The notes under the pieces: model-generated | What the model saw: only the letters and a program-made list of their open reading frames with translations | What the model was told of the DNA's origin: nothing | The model's database searches: none | Source: Gracilibacillus orientalis | GTDB taxonomy: Bacteria; Bacillota; Bacilli; Bacillales; Amphibacillaceae | Length of the DNA: 64,000 nucleotides | Direction: 5' to 3' | NCBI RefSeq assembly: GCF_900114645.1 | Contig: NZ_FOTR01000002.1 | Span: 481,410-545,409 of the forward strand | Program-made: the position numbers and the translations under genes | Shown here: piece after piece, positions 45,190-55,017 of the stretch | How positions within the stretch are numbered: the stretch's first letter is position 1 | Layout: the number at the start of each line of letters is the position of its first letter

Positions 45190-46152
45190 ATGTTTAACCT
45201 TATAGGTTATCGCACACTAAAAACTGCGGTAGGTGCGGCACTTGCCATATTCATAGCAGAGCAGCTGCAGCTTGATTTTTATGTATCAGCAGGAATTACC
45301 GCGATACTTTGTATATCGGTGACAAGAAAAGACTCTCTAAAATCTTCATGGCAGAGAATCGTAGCGTGTGTCATTGGATTAGCATTAGCGTCAGTTATGT
45401 TTGAATTTATCGGGTATCACGCTATTGTGCTCTGTGCTTTACTGCTTCTGTTCATTCCGATAGTCGTGTATTTTAATGCAAAAAAAGGCATCGTGACAAG
45501 CACTGTATTTATGCTTCATCTTTACACACTTGAACAAGTTACATTGGGTATTCTGTTCAATGAAATCTTGCTATTATTAATTGGGGTCGGAGCGGCACTG
45601 TTAATGAATACATATATGCCAAGCAATGAAAAACAAATGCGAAACACTCAACGAGAAATCGAACAATGTTTTCAAAAAGTTTGGTATGAATATGCACGCT
45701 TTTTACGGGGAAATATCACGGATTGGAGCGGGGAGGAACTCATAACCGCTTCCAAGAAAATAGATGATGGGCTTGCAAATGCGTTAAAGACGAGCGATAA
45801 CCATATATTTCGTCATGATGATTACTTTTACCATTATTTTAAAATGAGAGAAAAACAGCTTGAAATTTTGAATCGTATGCTACCGTTGATATCAACGCTT
45901 GATCACACAGTCGTGCAAAGTCAAAAAATAGCTGAATTTATGGCGGAGTTGAGTAAGGCCGTTCATCCGGGCAATACCGCCATCTTCTATTTAAAACAGT
46001 TGCATGAATTGAAGGAAGCACTTCGTGAAATGGAGCTTCCACATTCCCGAAAAGAGTTTGAAGTAAGATCTGAATTATTTCATTTATTGTATGAAATAGA
46101 AATTTATTTAACCATTAAGAAAAAATTCAAACCAGACCCGAAACGGAATTAA
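45190..46152 (+). CDS. Aromatic acid exporter family membrane protein
   Basis: The 320-residue protein has five or six N-terminal membrane segments (about residues 10-135, including GYRTLKTAVGAALAIFIAEQ, YVSAGITAILCISVTRK, LKSSWQRIVACVIGLALASV) followed by a cytoplasmic helical domain of ~180 residues. This is the ArAE_1 (YqjA/YgaE-type) layout. RBS GAGGAAAGG. It is divergent from fda across a perfect inverted repeat. Confidence 0.83.
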   Translation: MFNLIGYRTLKTAVGAALAIFIAEQLQLDFYVSAGITAILCISVTRKDSLKSSWQRIVACVIGLALASVMFEFIGYHAIVLCALLLLFIPIVVYFNAKKGIVTSTVFMLHLYTLEQVTLGILFNEILLLLIGVGAALLMNTYMPSNEKQMRNTQREIEQCFQKVWYEYARFLRGNITDWSGEELITASKKIDDGLANALKTSDNHIFRHDDYFYHYFKMREKQLEILNRMLPLISTLDHTVVQSQKIAEFMAELSKAVHPGNTAIFYLKQLHELKEALREMELPHSRKEFEVRSELFHLLYEIEIYLTIKKKFKPDPKRN

Positions 46153-46345
46153 CGTTTATAAATGCTTCCGAAATATTTGAGCCTTTGTCACCTAAGAGTC
46201 AGATACATCTCAACTACTTTAAGCTGTTTTCATATTGACTAATACAAACAGAGTTATTTGGTAGAAAAGACTACGAAATAACTCTGAAAATATTCCAAAA
46301 GGCAATGCCATCGCCCCACCTTTATATATCTAAAGAGGATAACAA

Positions 46346-47794
46346 TTACCTTGCTTCCATCTCTGAATCTTCATAGCTGCTTGCTCTTTTATGTTTAATA
46401 AGTTGCCATACAAACCAAGCGAGCACAGCTACCCAAATAACCATTCCTAAAATCAGAGAAATACCATAGTCCAGGTTAAAGCCTTCCGGGGCATAGAAGA
46501 AATACGTACTTACTACTGCTGTCATGAACAATGCCGGAATACTACAAATCCAATGAAACTTGTTATTTTTCACTAGATACATAGTTGCTGTCCACAACAT
46601 CACCGCAGCAACAATCTGATTCGAACCCCCAACATAGCGCCAGAGGAAGCTATAATCAATCGTAGTTAGATATAGCGTTGCACCAGTCACAGGTATCGTA
46701 AGTAAAGCTAATTTCCTCTTCCCATTAAAATCTTTCTTCGTCAGTTGAGTCAATACTTCCGCAAGCATCATTCTGGAAGAGCGTAATGCCGTATCACCCG
46801 TGGTAATTGGGAGAACCACAATACCTAAAATGGCGATGAATCCGCCAAATGCACCTAACGTCGTAATACTAACTTCATTAACGACCCCAGCTGGACCTCC
46901 TGCATCCAGTGCTGTTTGCAATGCACCCGTACTACCAAAAAAGGTCATCCCTGCTGCTGCCCAAACCATAGCAATTACGCCTTCACCAATCATAGCACCA
47001 TAAAAAACTTTTCTACCTTCACTTTCTTTTTTTAAGGTTCGAGCTAAAATGGGACTTTGCGTACTATGAAATCCAGAAATCGCCCCACAGGATATTGTTA
47101 CCATTAACAATGGCCAAATAGGCAATTCCCCAGGGTGTAAATTACTTAATGTTAAATTGGGGATTGTATGATCAAAAAAGAAGAACATTCCAATACCGAT
47201 TGACACAGCCATAAAAATTAAGATAGCTCCAAATATAGGATAGACTCTTCCGATTATTTTATTAATTGGTAGAATCGCCGCAAGTATAAGATAAGTAAAA
47301 ATAATAACCAACCAAGTTGTCGTGTTAAGTGGTGTTATTTGTGTAAGTAACTGGGCAGGTGCCGCAGTAAATGCCGCTGCCACTAAAACCATTAATATGA
47401 TCGAAACAATTGTTGTAATGAATTTCATTTTATCGCCCAAATATTTACCGACAAGTGTTGGAAATTGAGCTCCATTATGTCTAAGTGATAACATCCCTGA
47501 AAAGTAATCATGTACTGCTCCAGCAAAAATACAACCAATAACAATCCATATAAATGCGACCGGACCATATAACGCACCCATTATTGCGCCAAATATCGGA
47601 CCGGTTCCAGCGATATTCAATAGTTGAATTAAACTAGCTTTCCACCAACTCAATGGCATATAATCAAGACCATCATTGTTTGTATAAGCAGGCGTTGAAT
47701 CCTGGTCATTAATACCAAAAATTCGTTCAACCACCTTCCCGTAAACAATGTAACCCACAATTAATAATACAATAGATGCTATAAAAGTAACCAT
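46346..47794 (-). CDS. cstA: Carbon starvation protein CstA
   Basis: The protein of 482 residues has about 14 hydrophobic segments with the CstA signatures LSWWKASLIQLLNIAGTGPI and FAGAVHDYFSGMLSLRHNG. CstA is a peptide/pyruvate importer induced in carbon shortage. The ATG at 47794 is behind AGGGGG; the frame extends to 47884 but without a ribosome site. Neighbours give no further clue. Confidence 0.92.
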   Translation of the reverse strand: MVTFIASIVLLIVGYIVYGKVVERIFGINDQDSTPAYTNNDGLDYMPLSWWKASLIQLLNIAGTGPIFGAIMGALYGPVAFIWIVIGCIFAGAVHDYFSGMLSLRHNGAQFPTLVGKYLGDKMKFITTIVSIILMVLVAAAFTAAPAQLLTQITPLNTTTWLVIIFTYLILAAILPINKIIGRVYPIFGAILIFMAVSIGIGMFFFFDHTIPNLTLSNLHPGELPIWPLLMVTISCGAISGFHSTQSPILARTLKKESEGRKVFYGAMIGEGVIAMVWAAAGMTFFGSTGALQTALDAGGPAGVVNEVSITTLGAFGGFIAILGIVVLPITTGDTALRSSRMMLAEVLTQLTKKDFNGKRKLALLTIPVTGATLYLTTIDYSFLWRYVGGSNQIVAAVMLWTATMYLVKNNKFHWICSIPALFMTAVVSTYFFYAPEGFNLDYGISLILGMVIWVAVLAWFVWQLIKHKRASSYEDSEMEAR

Positions 47795-48474
47795 CGCTGA
47801 AACCCCCTTTTTCAAAAATGAAATATTATAATAGTATAGTGAATGGAGGGAAAAAGCAATGATCCTTTCTAAATTTTCAGCCATCTATTGTTCTAACAGG
47901 TAACTCTACATTTGATTCTTAATACCATATGTATGGAAAAATATCTTTTTGCTAGAAAACCATAATTCACTATTTCTTAACATCATTTAAGTACGCATTT
48001 TTCTATACAGGATTTCCTTAGGGTTTACAATAATTAATATGGACCTATTACTATTGATGAATATTTAGTGGAATTTGACCAACCATCTATGTTTTCTGTT
48101 GCTTAAATTATTTTGGTCAAAGAAAAGTGGGAGTATTAAAACAATACTCACCTCAGCTTTCTCTATTTTTTTCCTCATCACATAAAGCCAGTGATAAAAA
48201 TCTTCACAAAAATAACTAAATATAGTCCAGACAAGAGATTAAACTGCAAATCCCACAAACAAAAAAGCTGAACCCGTTTACTGGATTCAGCCTTAATATT
48301 TATTGTTTCCTTAATTAAATAACAGCCCTCTAAGTCTTAATTGCTTGTCAATCATCCTATATGATACCTTCAAGGTCATTCATTCCCTTCAAAGATTATT
48401 TCCATTCATTTGATGATCGCTAGAAACATCAAGCATTTTAACCTAAACTACTCACGTATTTGATTTTCTACAGC
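47795..48474. other. Intergenic region between cstA and pbuE
   Basis: No gene is visible. The terminator of pbuE is at 48261-48291. The left part contains the cstA promoter region. Confidence 0.4.
48261..48291 (-). terminator. Intrinsic terminator downstream of pbuE
   Basis: Stem GCTGAACCC / GGATTCAGC with TTTTTTG on the minus strand; 180 bases after the pbuE stop. Confidence 0.7.
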
Positions 48475-49644
48475 CTAGGCCACATTAGTATTTTCTTTTA
48501 CTCCCGTTTTTCTTGTTAAAGAAAATACTGCGCATCCTAAGGAGATGATGATAAGGATGCCACCGAACCAAGCTGTATTGGAGACAGTTCCGGTTTGACT
48601 TAACACGATACCACCAAATGCTGACCCAAGAGAAATACCTATTTGTAACGCTGAATTATTAAAGCTTTGCTGAATATCAGATGTAGCAGGATCTGTTTGA
48701 ATCAAATAGCTTTGTTGTGGTGGAGCTAAACTCCAGCTTAATGCAGCCCAGACCATCATAATCGGTAGAAATAAAATCAGTGAAAAAGTAGTCAATGGTA
48801 ATATGAATAGCACAACAGCAAATGAAATAATCACTACAATGATGCTTTTTTGAGCTCCAATCGAATCTGAAAGAATGCCTCCGAATGCTCCGCCACTTAC
48901 CGCAGCAATCCCAAATAATAGATAACATATGCTAATCCAACTGGAATTCAGATGAAGTTCCGTTTCTAAAAATGGAGTGAAGTATGCATAAAGCGTGTAA
49001 TGTCCTGCTAGCATAAACATGGTTGCAAGATGTGCACTACCTATTTTAAAGCTACTCACTGCCTTTAATTGTTGTGAAAGTGGAATCGTGTTTTCCCCAG
49101 GAAACCTCTCCAAAAAGATAGAAATAAGCACAAATGAACCTATAGATAAAATAGCAATCCCTAGAAAAATAATGCGCCAACCGAATTTATCGGAAATCAG
49201 AATTCCTAATGGCACTCCCATGACAAGTGACGAACTAATGCCCATATAAATGAGACCCAGAGCCTTTGCTCGATGTGTTGGTGAAACAACTTTTGAAGCT
49301 ATGGTTAAGGACAGTACAACGATAAGTGCTGTACTCATTGCGGTTAATACCCTTGCAATCATCATAAAGGTAAAATTCGGACTGAAATATGTCATTATAT
49401 TACCGATAAAGAAAATAGATAAAGATATGAGATATAAACTTTTTCGCTCCATTTTGCTAGTTATGACTAGTAATACAGGACCGGAAACAGCATAAATAAG
49501 TGCGAAAACCGTGATTAATTGTCCTGCAGAACTTAGGGAGATGTTTAAATCGTTTGCGATAGTTGGAAGTATTCCACCAATAACTAATTCAACCAATCCA
49601 ACTGCTACAGTTGATAATGCTAGTATAAAAACTTTTAAATTCAT
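48475..49644 (-). CDS. pbuE: Purine base/nucleoside efflux pump PbuE
   Basis: The 389-residue MFS protein is strikingly similar to B. subtilis PbuE (YdhL, 388 residues) from end to end: [41 protein letters not shown]-like [29 protein letters not shown] and [15 protein letters not shown]. It exports adenine, hypoxanthine and related bases and nucleosides. It is controlled by an adenine riboswitch about 55-150 bases upstream. Twelve membrane segments are visible. Confidence 0.95.
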   Translation of the reverse strand: MNLKVFILALSTVAVGLVELVIGGILPTIANDLNISLSSAGQLITVFALIYAVSGPVLLVITSKMERKSLYLISLSIFFIGNIMTYFSPNFTFMMIARVLTAMSTALIVVLSLTIASKVVSPTHRAKALGLIYMGISSSLVMGVPLGILISDKFGWRIIFLGIAILSIGSFVLISIFLERFPGENTIPLSQQLKAVSSFKIGSAHLATMFMLAGHYTLYAYFTPFLETELHLNSSWISICYLLFGIAAVSGGAFGGILSDSIGAQKSIIVVIISFAVVLFILPLTTFSLILFLPIMMVWAALSWSLAPPQQSYLIQTDPATSDIQQSFNNSALQIGISLGSAFGGIVLSQTGTVSNTAWFGGILIIISLGCAVFSLTRKTGVKENTNVA

Positions 49645-49699
49645 TTTGTTTTACGTCCTTTCTAATAAAAAAATAACAAAGATACTTTTGGATATAAAA

Positions 49700-49794
49700 A
49701 ATCCTGATTACAAAAAATGAATAATTCATTTTCTGTAATCAGGATTTTAAGGTTCCTGGTAGAGACCCTCATGCCATATTCTGAGGTTATACAG
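49700..49794 (-). promoter_or_regulatory. Adenine (purine) riboswitch of pbuE with terminator
   Basis: On the minus strand the aptamer (49794 down to 49733) reads CTGTATAACCTCAGAATATG, GCATGAGGGTCTCTACCAGG, AACCTTAAAATCCTGATTAC, AG. P1 pairs CTGTA with TACAG; P2 is CCTC/GAGG; the loops ATATGG and CTACC are the purine riboswitch core. The base before UAC in GATUAC is U (position 74), which selects adenine rather than guanine. The terminator stem (AATCCTGATTACA / TGTAATCAGGATT, then TTTTTT; 49747-49700) overlaps the P1/P3 strand, so adenine binding blocks termination and switches pbuE on, as in B. subtilis. Confidence 0.92.
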
Positions 49795-49970
49795 GTAGAT
49801 TAATTTATAAGCGAGTACCTTGAACAGTTTACTAGCTATCATTTGATTTTTCAAGTAGTAAATTTTAGCTATGATACTACCATCCAAGTTCCGTTTTATT
49901 ATGGAATAACAGTATTGTAATCATACAACGCCTTATAATCTTTATTAATAATTGTATTGGTATAAAAAAT

Positions 49971-49984
49971 ATGGTATTTACCAT
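49971..49984 (+). promoter_or_regulatory. Dyad in the promoter of the LytTR gene
   Basis: ATGGTATTTACCAT is a perfect dyad ending a few bases before a -10-like TATACT/TATGAT string. TGGTAT also occurs 15 bases upstream (TTGGTATAAAA), so short direct repeats are also possible, the usual mode of LytTR binding. Confidence 0.4.
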
Positions 49985-50039
49985 GTTATACTATGATAAA
50001 TTAATACTTGGATTTTAAAGTCGAATAGGAGTTTGTTAG

Positions 50040-50996
50040 ATGACGAGTTTTAAACTAGATTATGAGTCTGTGAAAAGCGAGATACTTCCGCCATTTTCCC
50101 TTAACTTAAATGAATCATATACCACTGCGATTTACAGTGATACAGATATGCAAGCTGAATTATTACATACGATTCGCAGTAATGGAGAAATTACCGTGTT
50201 TGATCAGCAAGAAGGATTATATGATCGTTTGACAGTCGTTGATAATGTTTCTTTTTATCGTAAATGGTTCGGTTGTCCGATACCATTGCCTGAAATTCTT
50301 GTGCTGTTCGAACTGCAAATGTGTGCCAAAAAACCTTTGCGGAAATGTTCACAGTCTGAGATCTGTCGTGTGTACTATGCCAAATATTACATGATGAATA
50401 AGCATCCAATGGTGTTCCAAGAGCCCATTCATGGTGTCGATATAAAGACGATAAATACCTTTATCAATATGCTTAAAAAGGTAACAGACAACAAGACACC
50501 AGCACTTATTTTAGTATCTAATCTGGAACATGCTCTGCTTCTTAGCGATGTTGCCTATAAGTTGCAGGAAAAAGGGCTGCAAGAAATTGAAGTAGATATC
50601 GCGGAGAAGGATGAGGTGACACCTGAGGCTGAATCCGCTCCTAAACCATCAACGCTAAAATTATTCAAAATTCCTGCGAAGGTAGAAGATAAAGTCATTT
50701 TATTCGATCCGCTGGAAATTGATTATATCGAAAGCCAGGATGGAAGAGCCATGATTGTTATTAATGAAGAATCATTTGCACTGGATTCGACATTGGCTGA
50801 AATAGAAAAGAAATTAGAAGTGTATGGATTTTATCGATGCCACCGATCATACATAGTAAATTTGCAAAAGGTACGGGAAATTATCACATGGTCAAAAAAT
50901 ACATACTCACTCAGAATTGATAATAAACCTAAGTCAACCATTCCGTTATCACGGACGAAAATACAAAGTATTCAAGATATGTTTAATCTGAAATAA
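50040..50996 (+). CDS. LytTR regulator with degenerate ABC-ATPase N-terminal domain
   Basis: The 318-residue protein ends with a LytTR DNA-binding domain (about 215-318: PLEIDYIESQDGRAMIVI, GFYRCHRSYIVNLQKVREI). The first ~190 residues resemble the neighbouring ABC ATPase without Walker A: GLYDRLTVVDNVSFYRKWFG aligns with SLYERLTVYDNLKLF, KCSQSEICRVYYAKYYMMN with the LSKGMKQRVLLAKAL signature and HPMVFQEPIHGVD with Walker B. The catalytic residues are lost, so this region likely senses or binds the transporter. It is directly upstream of the ABC operon and probably its regulator. Confidence 0.85.
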   Translation: MTSFKLDYESVKSEILPPFSLNLNESYTTAIYSDTDMQAELLHTIRSNGEITVFDQQEGLYDRLTVVDNVSFYRKWFGCPIPLPEILVLFELQMCAKKPLRKCSQSEICRVYYAKYYMMNKHPMVFQEPIHGVDIKTINTFINMLKKVTDNKTPALILVSNLEHALLLSDVAYKLQEKGLQEIEVDIAEKDEVTPEAESAPKPSTLKLFKIPAKVEDKVILFDPLEIDYIESQDGRAMIVINEESFALDSTLAEIEKKLEVYGFYRCHRSYIVNLQKVREIITWSKNTYSLRIDNKPKSTIPLSRTKIQSIQDMFNLK

Positions 50997-51159
50997 GTAC
51001 AGTTCAGCTTTACCGAGAAACATAGGCCCCTTTTGAGGCGTTCATTCACCCTGAAATAGATACAGTTAGCCTTCTTTTCAGTACATCTCACCTTGATATG
51101 AGTGCATTCAAAGCCAATACAGGATACGATAGGCTCAGATCACCAAAGGAGGAGTTCAA

Positions 51160-52008
51160 TTGAAACATACAATTGAAGTGAATGGGCTGAGAAAGGTATT
51201 TGATCAAAATGCGGCCATTAAAGATGTCAGTTTTTTTGTAAAGCCAGGAGAAATATTTGGGTTATTGGGACCAAGTGGGTCAGGCAAAACAACAACGATA
51301 AAGATTCTAACAGGGGAGCTTGGGCAAACAGCTGGTGACGTGAGCGTATTAGATGTAAACTCTCATTTATTTGGAACTGCTGATTTTAGATCCAGAATTG
51401 GGATACTCTCAGATAATAGTTCATTGTATGAACGTCTAACCGTATATGATAATCTGAAATTATTTTGTCAGTTATATGATGCACCTCTAGAACAAATTGA
51501 TGTGATGCTGGATGAAGTGAATTTGAAAGAGGCGCGTAGCAAAGTCGTATCAAAGCTATCAAAAGGGATGAAGCAGCGAGTTCTGCTGGCAAAAGCACTT
51601 ATTCATAAACCCGAACTCGTATTTTTAGACGAACCTACTTCTGCTTTGGACCCCGGGAATGCGGCACATATCCATCGTGGGCTGCAGAAACTGAATGAAG
51701 CGGGGACGACTATTTTTATAACCACACATGATATGGAAGAAGCAACAGCATTATGTGACCGTGTAGCCTTTTTAGACAAAGGTGAAGTACAGGAATTGGG
51801 CAGCCCGGATACACTCCGGTATAAATACTCTACACATGCCTTTCACGTTGAAACATTTGAGGATGAACGACTAGTAATTGAAAATGAATCCGGGAACGCA
51901 GATAAAATTAGAGAACTAATAGCAAACGGCGAAGTAAAATCAATACAATCGGACAATCCCACACTTGGTCAGATCTTTTTAAAGATAACCGGGAAGGAGC
52001 TTGTATAA
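51160..52008 (+). CDS. ABC transporter ATP-binding protein
   Basis: The 282-residue ATPase has Walker A GPSGSGKTTTIKIL, signature LSKGMKQRVLLAKALI, Walker B LVFLDEPTSALDP and the switch ITTHDMEEA. It couples to the ABC-2 type permease that starts at its stop codon. The substrate is not known; similar small ABC-2 pairs export drugs, peptides or lipids. A weak AGGAG precedes the start (GGAGGAGTTCAATTG). Confidence 0.93.
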   Translation: MKHTIEVNGLRKVFDQNAAIKDVSFFVKPGEIFGLLGPSGSGKTTTIKILTGELGQTAGDVSVLDVNSHLFGTADFRSRIGILSDNSSLYERLTVYDNLKLFCQLYDAPLEQIDVMLDEVNLKEARSKVVSKLSKGMKQRVLLAKALIHKPELVFLDEPTSALDPGNAAHIHRGLQKLNEAGTTIFITTHDMEEATALCDRVAFLDKGEVQELGSPDTLRYKYSTHAFHVETFEDERLVIENESGNADKIRELIANGEVKSIQSDNPTLGQIFLKITGKELV

Positions 52009-52703
52009 TGAACACCCAACGTATAGGTGCCATTTTTGAAAAAGATTTAAAAGATTTCATGAAGAACATGATGCTTTTGATGATGCCGATCATCCCTATT
52101 GTATTGGCATTAATCTACAGTCGCTTGGGCGGAGATGAAGGGCTTCCGATCCCCATGTTATATTTAATTGTCGGAGTCACCTTTTCTTCTGTAACAGCAA
52201 GCTGTATGATGACGATGATGGCAGAAGAAAATGAGAAGAAAACATTACGTGGTCTTATGCTTTCACCCGCTTCTTTTCTGGATATCATTATTGGTAAAAG
52301 CTTAGTAGTCGGCCTCATGAGTTTAGTAGCTTTAGCTATCTCTCTGTTTCTCGTTGGCATTGAGCCTTTCCTGAATGTTCAGGCAACCATTGGGCTGATT
52401 CTATTATTTCTATTCTTTTTATTCCTTGGTATTGGTATTGGATTATTCACGAAATCAATAGCTTCCACATCGGCCTACCTAATGCCGGTAATGTTTTTGT
52501 TTGGATTTACACCGATGATTGATTTTCTAGTCCTTGGAGAAGACAATATCGCCATTACGATAGCGGATCTATTTCCGGTCATGCAGTTAATCAAAATGCA
52601 CGATACCAATTCCTGGACCTCCATAGGTATTGTTGCAATTTGGGCGATTGGTGCCGCACTATTCACTTATATCTGTTTTAAAAAGTCGAGGACTGATGAC
52701 TGA
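52008..52703 (+). CDS. ABC-2 type permease
   Basis: The 231-residue protein has six predicted membrane segments (first at about 20-40, LMMPIIPIVLALIY). The ATG overlaps the ATPase stop (TAATG). Together with the ATPase it makes an exporter; the LytTR gene upstream likely controls it. Confidence 0.87.
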   Translation: MNTQRIGAIFEKDLKDFMKNMMLLMMPIIPIVLALIYSRLGGDEGLPIPMLYLIVGVTFSSVTASCMMTMMAEENEKKTLRGLMLSPASFLDIIIGKSLVVGLMSLVALAISLFLVGIEPFLNVQATIGLILLFLFFLFLGIGIGLFTKSIASTSAYLMPVMFLFGFTPMIDFLVLGEDNIAITIADLFPVMQLIKMHDTNSWTSIGIVAIWAIGAALFTYICFKKSRTDD

Positions 52704-52742
52704 TTGTGAGAAATTTAATGTCTATAAATCTTTTTTTTATTG

Positions 52743-52788
52743 GCAGGCAGTGCATGCATTTTGAAGCGAATGCGCTGCCTGCGTTTTT
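52743..52788 (+). terminator. Terminator of the ABC operon
   Basis: Stem GCAGGCAG / CTGCCTGC, then GTTTTTA. Ends the plus-strand transcript. Confidence 0.75.
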
Positions 52789-52878
52789 ATGCTTTATATT
52801 TAAGGTCAGCACCCCAGTCGATACGACATTAGTAATTTCACTTGGTTCCCCGTTAATTTCAACGATATTTGACAAACT

Positions 52879-54012
52879 TTATAAAAATCTCTTGATCGAA
52901 AATGGACTAATATCTAATTCTGTTTCACGATTTCCCGTCACCATTTGGCTCAGGATCTCTCCGATCACACTACTGAATTTAAATCCATGTCCAGAAAATC
53001 CACAAGCAATAACAACATGATCATGATCAGGATGCTTATCAATGATAAAGTCCTCATCTGGCGTCATTGTATACGTACATGCCTTTCCCATCTTATGTGG
53101 ACCAACGCTTGGCATACAACGTTCCGCATACCTACTTACATCTCGTTCATCTTGTTCATATGCCGCAAATTCTGCTAGTGGTTGGCTCATATCTCTAGGA
53201 ATCCCGCCATCATGTCGCCCTATTTTGACACCTGCTTGATCAATACTTGGAAACCCATAATATGTTTCCGTCGGTAATTCAAATGAAAAGGCCGGAAAAT
53301 GACTTGAATTGTAGATACTCTCGTCTGTCTCAAACCAAGAGAATGTATTTCGTTCCTCTTGTAGTGGTAGATCAAGATTTACTAATGGAAGAAGCTTTCT
53401 TGTACCTGCACCAGGCGTCATAATTAAAGACTCAGCTGTAAAGCTTTCCTTCGCTGTCCCCACCTTTACACTATTTTCAAAAGTAGAGATGGATGTTACG
53501 GGTGCATTGACCTTAAGCACTGCACCATGTGCTTTTGCATGTTTTTGAAAAGCTCTAATGCTATTCTCACTCATTAATACGCCTGAGTCCACTTCATAAC
53601 AGCCTATATAACCTTCTGGCACTTGAAAACCATTCCAACGTTGATTCATTTCATCTGCTGTTAATTGCTCTACATTTAAGGAATAGTTTTTCGCACTACT
53701 CATCACGTTTTGAATAAATGTTGAATCTGTTTTTCCAACATTAACAACGCCTGTTGGGATAAAAATCTTCTCGTCTGATTGCGCTTGAAGTTCATGCCAT
53801 AGCTCTTGTGCACGTAATGCCATTTCAACATAGCTTTCGCCTTCACCATATGCATGTCGTATTATTCTTGTTTCCCCATGGTGGGATCCCTCTGCATGCG
53901 GAGGATTATAGGAATCAATTAATAATACACGTTTTCCTTGTTTTGCTAAATAATAGCCTGCAGCCATCCCCATCGATCCCGCACCTATTATAATAACTTC
54001 ATAATCCATCAT
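52879..54012 (-). CDS. FAD-dependent N-methyl-L-amino acid oxidase (monomeric sarcosine oxidase/MTOX-like)
   Basis: The 377-residue protein starts with a Rossmann FAD motif (VIIIGAGSMGMAAGYYLAK) followed by SHHGETRIIRHAYGEG, and ends with KACTYTMTPDEDFIIDK, where the Cys of the family's covalent flavin site lies, and CGFSGHGFKF. These match monomeric sarcosine oxidase and N-methyltryptophan oxidase. It oxidises an N-methyl group with O2 to formaldehyde and H2O2. Whether sarcosine or another N-methyl amino acid is used is not clear. The two ATGs (54012, 54009) both follow GGGGAG. Confidence 0.85.
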   Translation of the reverse strand: MMDYEVIIIGAGSMGMAAGYYLAKQGKRVLLIDSYNPPHAEGSHHGETRIIRHAYGEGESYVEMALRAQELWHELQAQSDEKIFIPTGVVNVGKTDSTFIQNVMSSAKNYSLNVEQLTADEMNQRWNGFQVPEGYIGCYEVDSGVLMSENSIRAFQKHAKAHGAVLKVNAPVTSISTFENSVKVGTAKESFTAESLIMTPGAGTRKLLPLVNLDLPLQEERNTFSWFETDESIYNSSHFPAFSFELPTETYYGFPSIDQAGVKIGRHDGGIPRDMSQPLAEFAAYEQDERDVSRYAERCMPSVGPHKMGKACTYTMTPDEDFIIDKHPDHDHVVIACGFSGHGFKFSSVIGEILSQMVTGNRETELDISPFSIKRFL

Positions 54013-54293
54013 TTACTCCCCTTTAATGTTAACCAAGTTCATATTTTCAATAATTAGTATCATACCTTCATCAGCAACAAAATTCAATATTTCGTACCTT
54101 CATTATGTAGTTGTTGAATCTGAACTTTTAAATCTTTATGTACTGGTTTTTGAGAGTTATATTAATTCTCCCACAAACGGGCCCTATAGTGGAGTGAATT
54201 TTTTAAAAACCATAGGATAAATTAATTTTCAGCAATCGAGAAGAAATACAATATTCTTTGATGTGCTAACTTGTAGGAAAGGAGGAATAAGGG

Positions 54294-54845
54294 ATGAAAA
54301 ATGTAGTATTAAAAATGGACGTTTCTCTTGATGGATTTGTCAATGCAAAAGGTGGAAAGATAGACTGGATTTATGACAATGTTAATAGTGAATTAAAAGC
54401 TTACATCACTAATATGCTTTGGGAAGCCGATGTTCACATTATGGGAAGAAGGACTTATCAGGACATGGCTAAGCATTGGCCATCCTCAACAGAAGACTAT
54501 GCACCTCCGATGAACGAAAAACCAAAAGTAGTTTTCTCGGATACAATGAAGGAAGTTGATTGGCAGTATTCACGCTTGGCAAATAGGGGTATTTCTGAGG
54601 AGATATCTCAATTAAAGCAACAATCGGGTAGTTATATTTTGGCTCACGGAGGCGCAAGTTTTGCACAATCTCTTTCAAGACTTGGACTCATTGATGAATA
54701 CAGACTAATAATTCACCCTGTTATACTGGGGGGCGGACTCCCACTTTTCAAAAACATATCTGATGCAATTAAGCTCAATCTTGTTAATACGAGAGTGTTT
54801 GATACTGGAGCGGTTCTTCATACATACCAAACGATTAGGAATTAA
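54294..54845 (+). CDS. Dihydrofolate reductase family protein (RibD C-terminal-like)
   Basis: The 183-residue protein has the RibD_C/DHFR-like fold: MDVSLDGFVNAKGG, DVHIMGRRTYQDMAKHWP, VFSDTMKEVDW and GSYILAHGGASFAQSLSRLG, LIIHPVILGGGLPLF. YyaP/YwjB of B. subtilis are the same size. NADPH-dependent reduction is expected but the substrate is unknown. A strong GGAGGAA precedes the ATG. Confidence 0.87.
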   Translation: MKNVVLKMDVSLDGFVNAKGGKIDWIYDNVNSELKAYITNMLWEADVHIMGRRTYQDMAKHWPSSTEDYAPPMNEKPKVVFSDTMKEVDWQYSRLANRGISEEISQLKQQSGSYILAHGGASFAQSLSRLGLIDEYRLIIHPVILGGGLPLFKNISDAIKLNLVNTRVFDTGAVLHTYQTIRN

Positions 54846-54942
54846 GTGCCCTTAACTGAGAACCTATAAAACCTTCAACAACCAATTATTTTATCCCAAA
54901 GTGAAAAAGTACAATAAAATCAACGACATGAGAAACTATGGA

Positions 54943-54981
54943 AAAAAAGGCAATGTTCCTGTTTAGTAGAACATTGCCTTC
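54943..54981 (-). terminator. Terminator of the chemotaxis receptor gene
   Basis: Stem GGCAATGTTC / GAACATTGCC followed on the minus strand by TTTTTTTCC. Confidence 0.8.
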
Positions 54982-55017
54982 CATTCAGTCATAAGTTAGT
55001 TTCTATTATAGAATTTC

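Noticed and set aside
46248..46286. Inverted repeat CAGAGTTATTT / AAATAACTCTG as exporter terminator
   Set aside because: No U-run on the plus strand, 96 bases after the stop; left uncalled.
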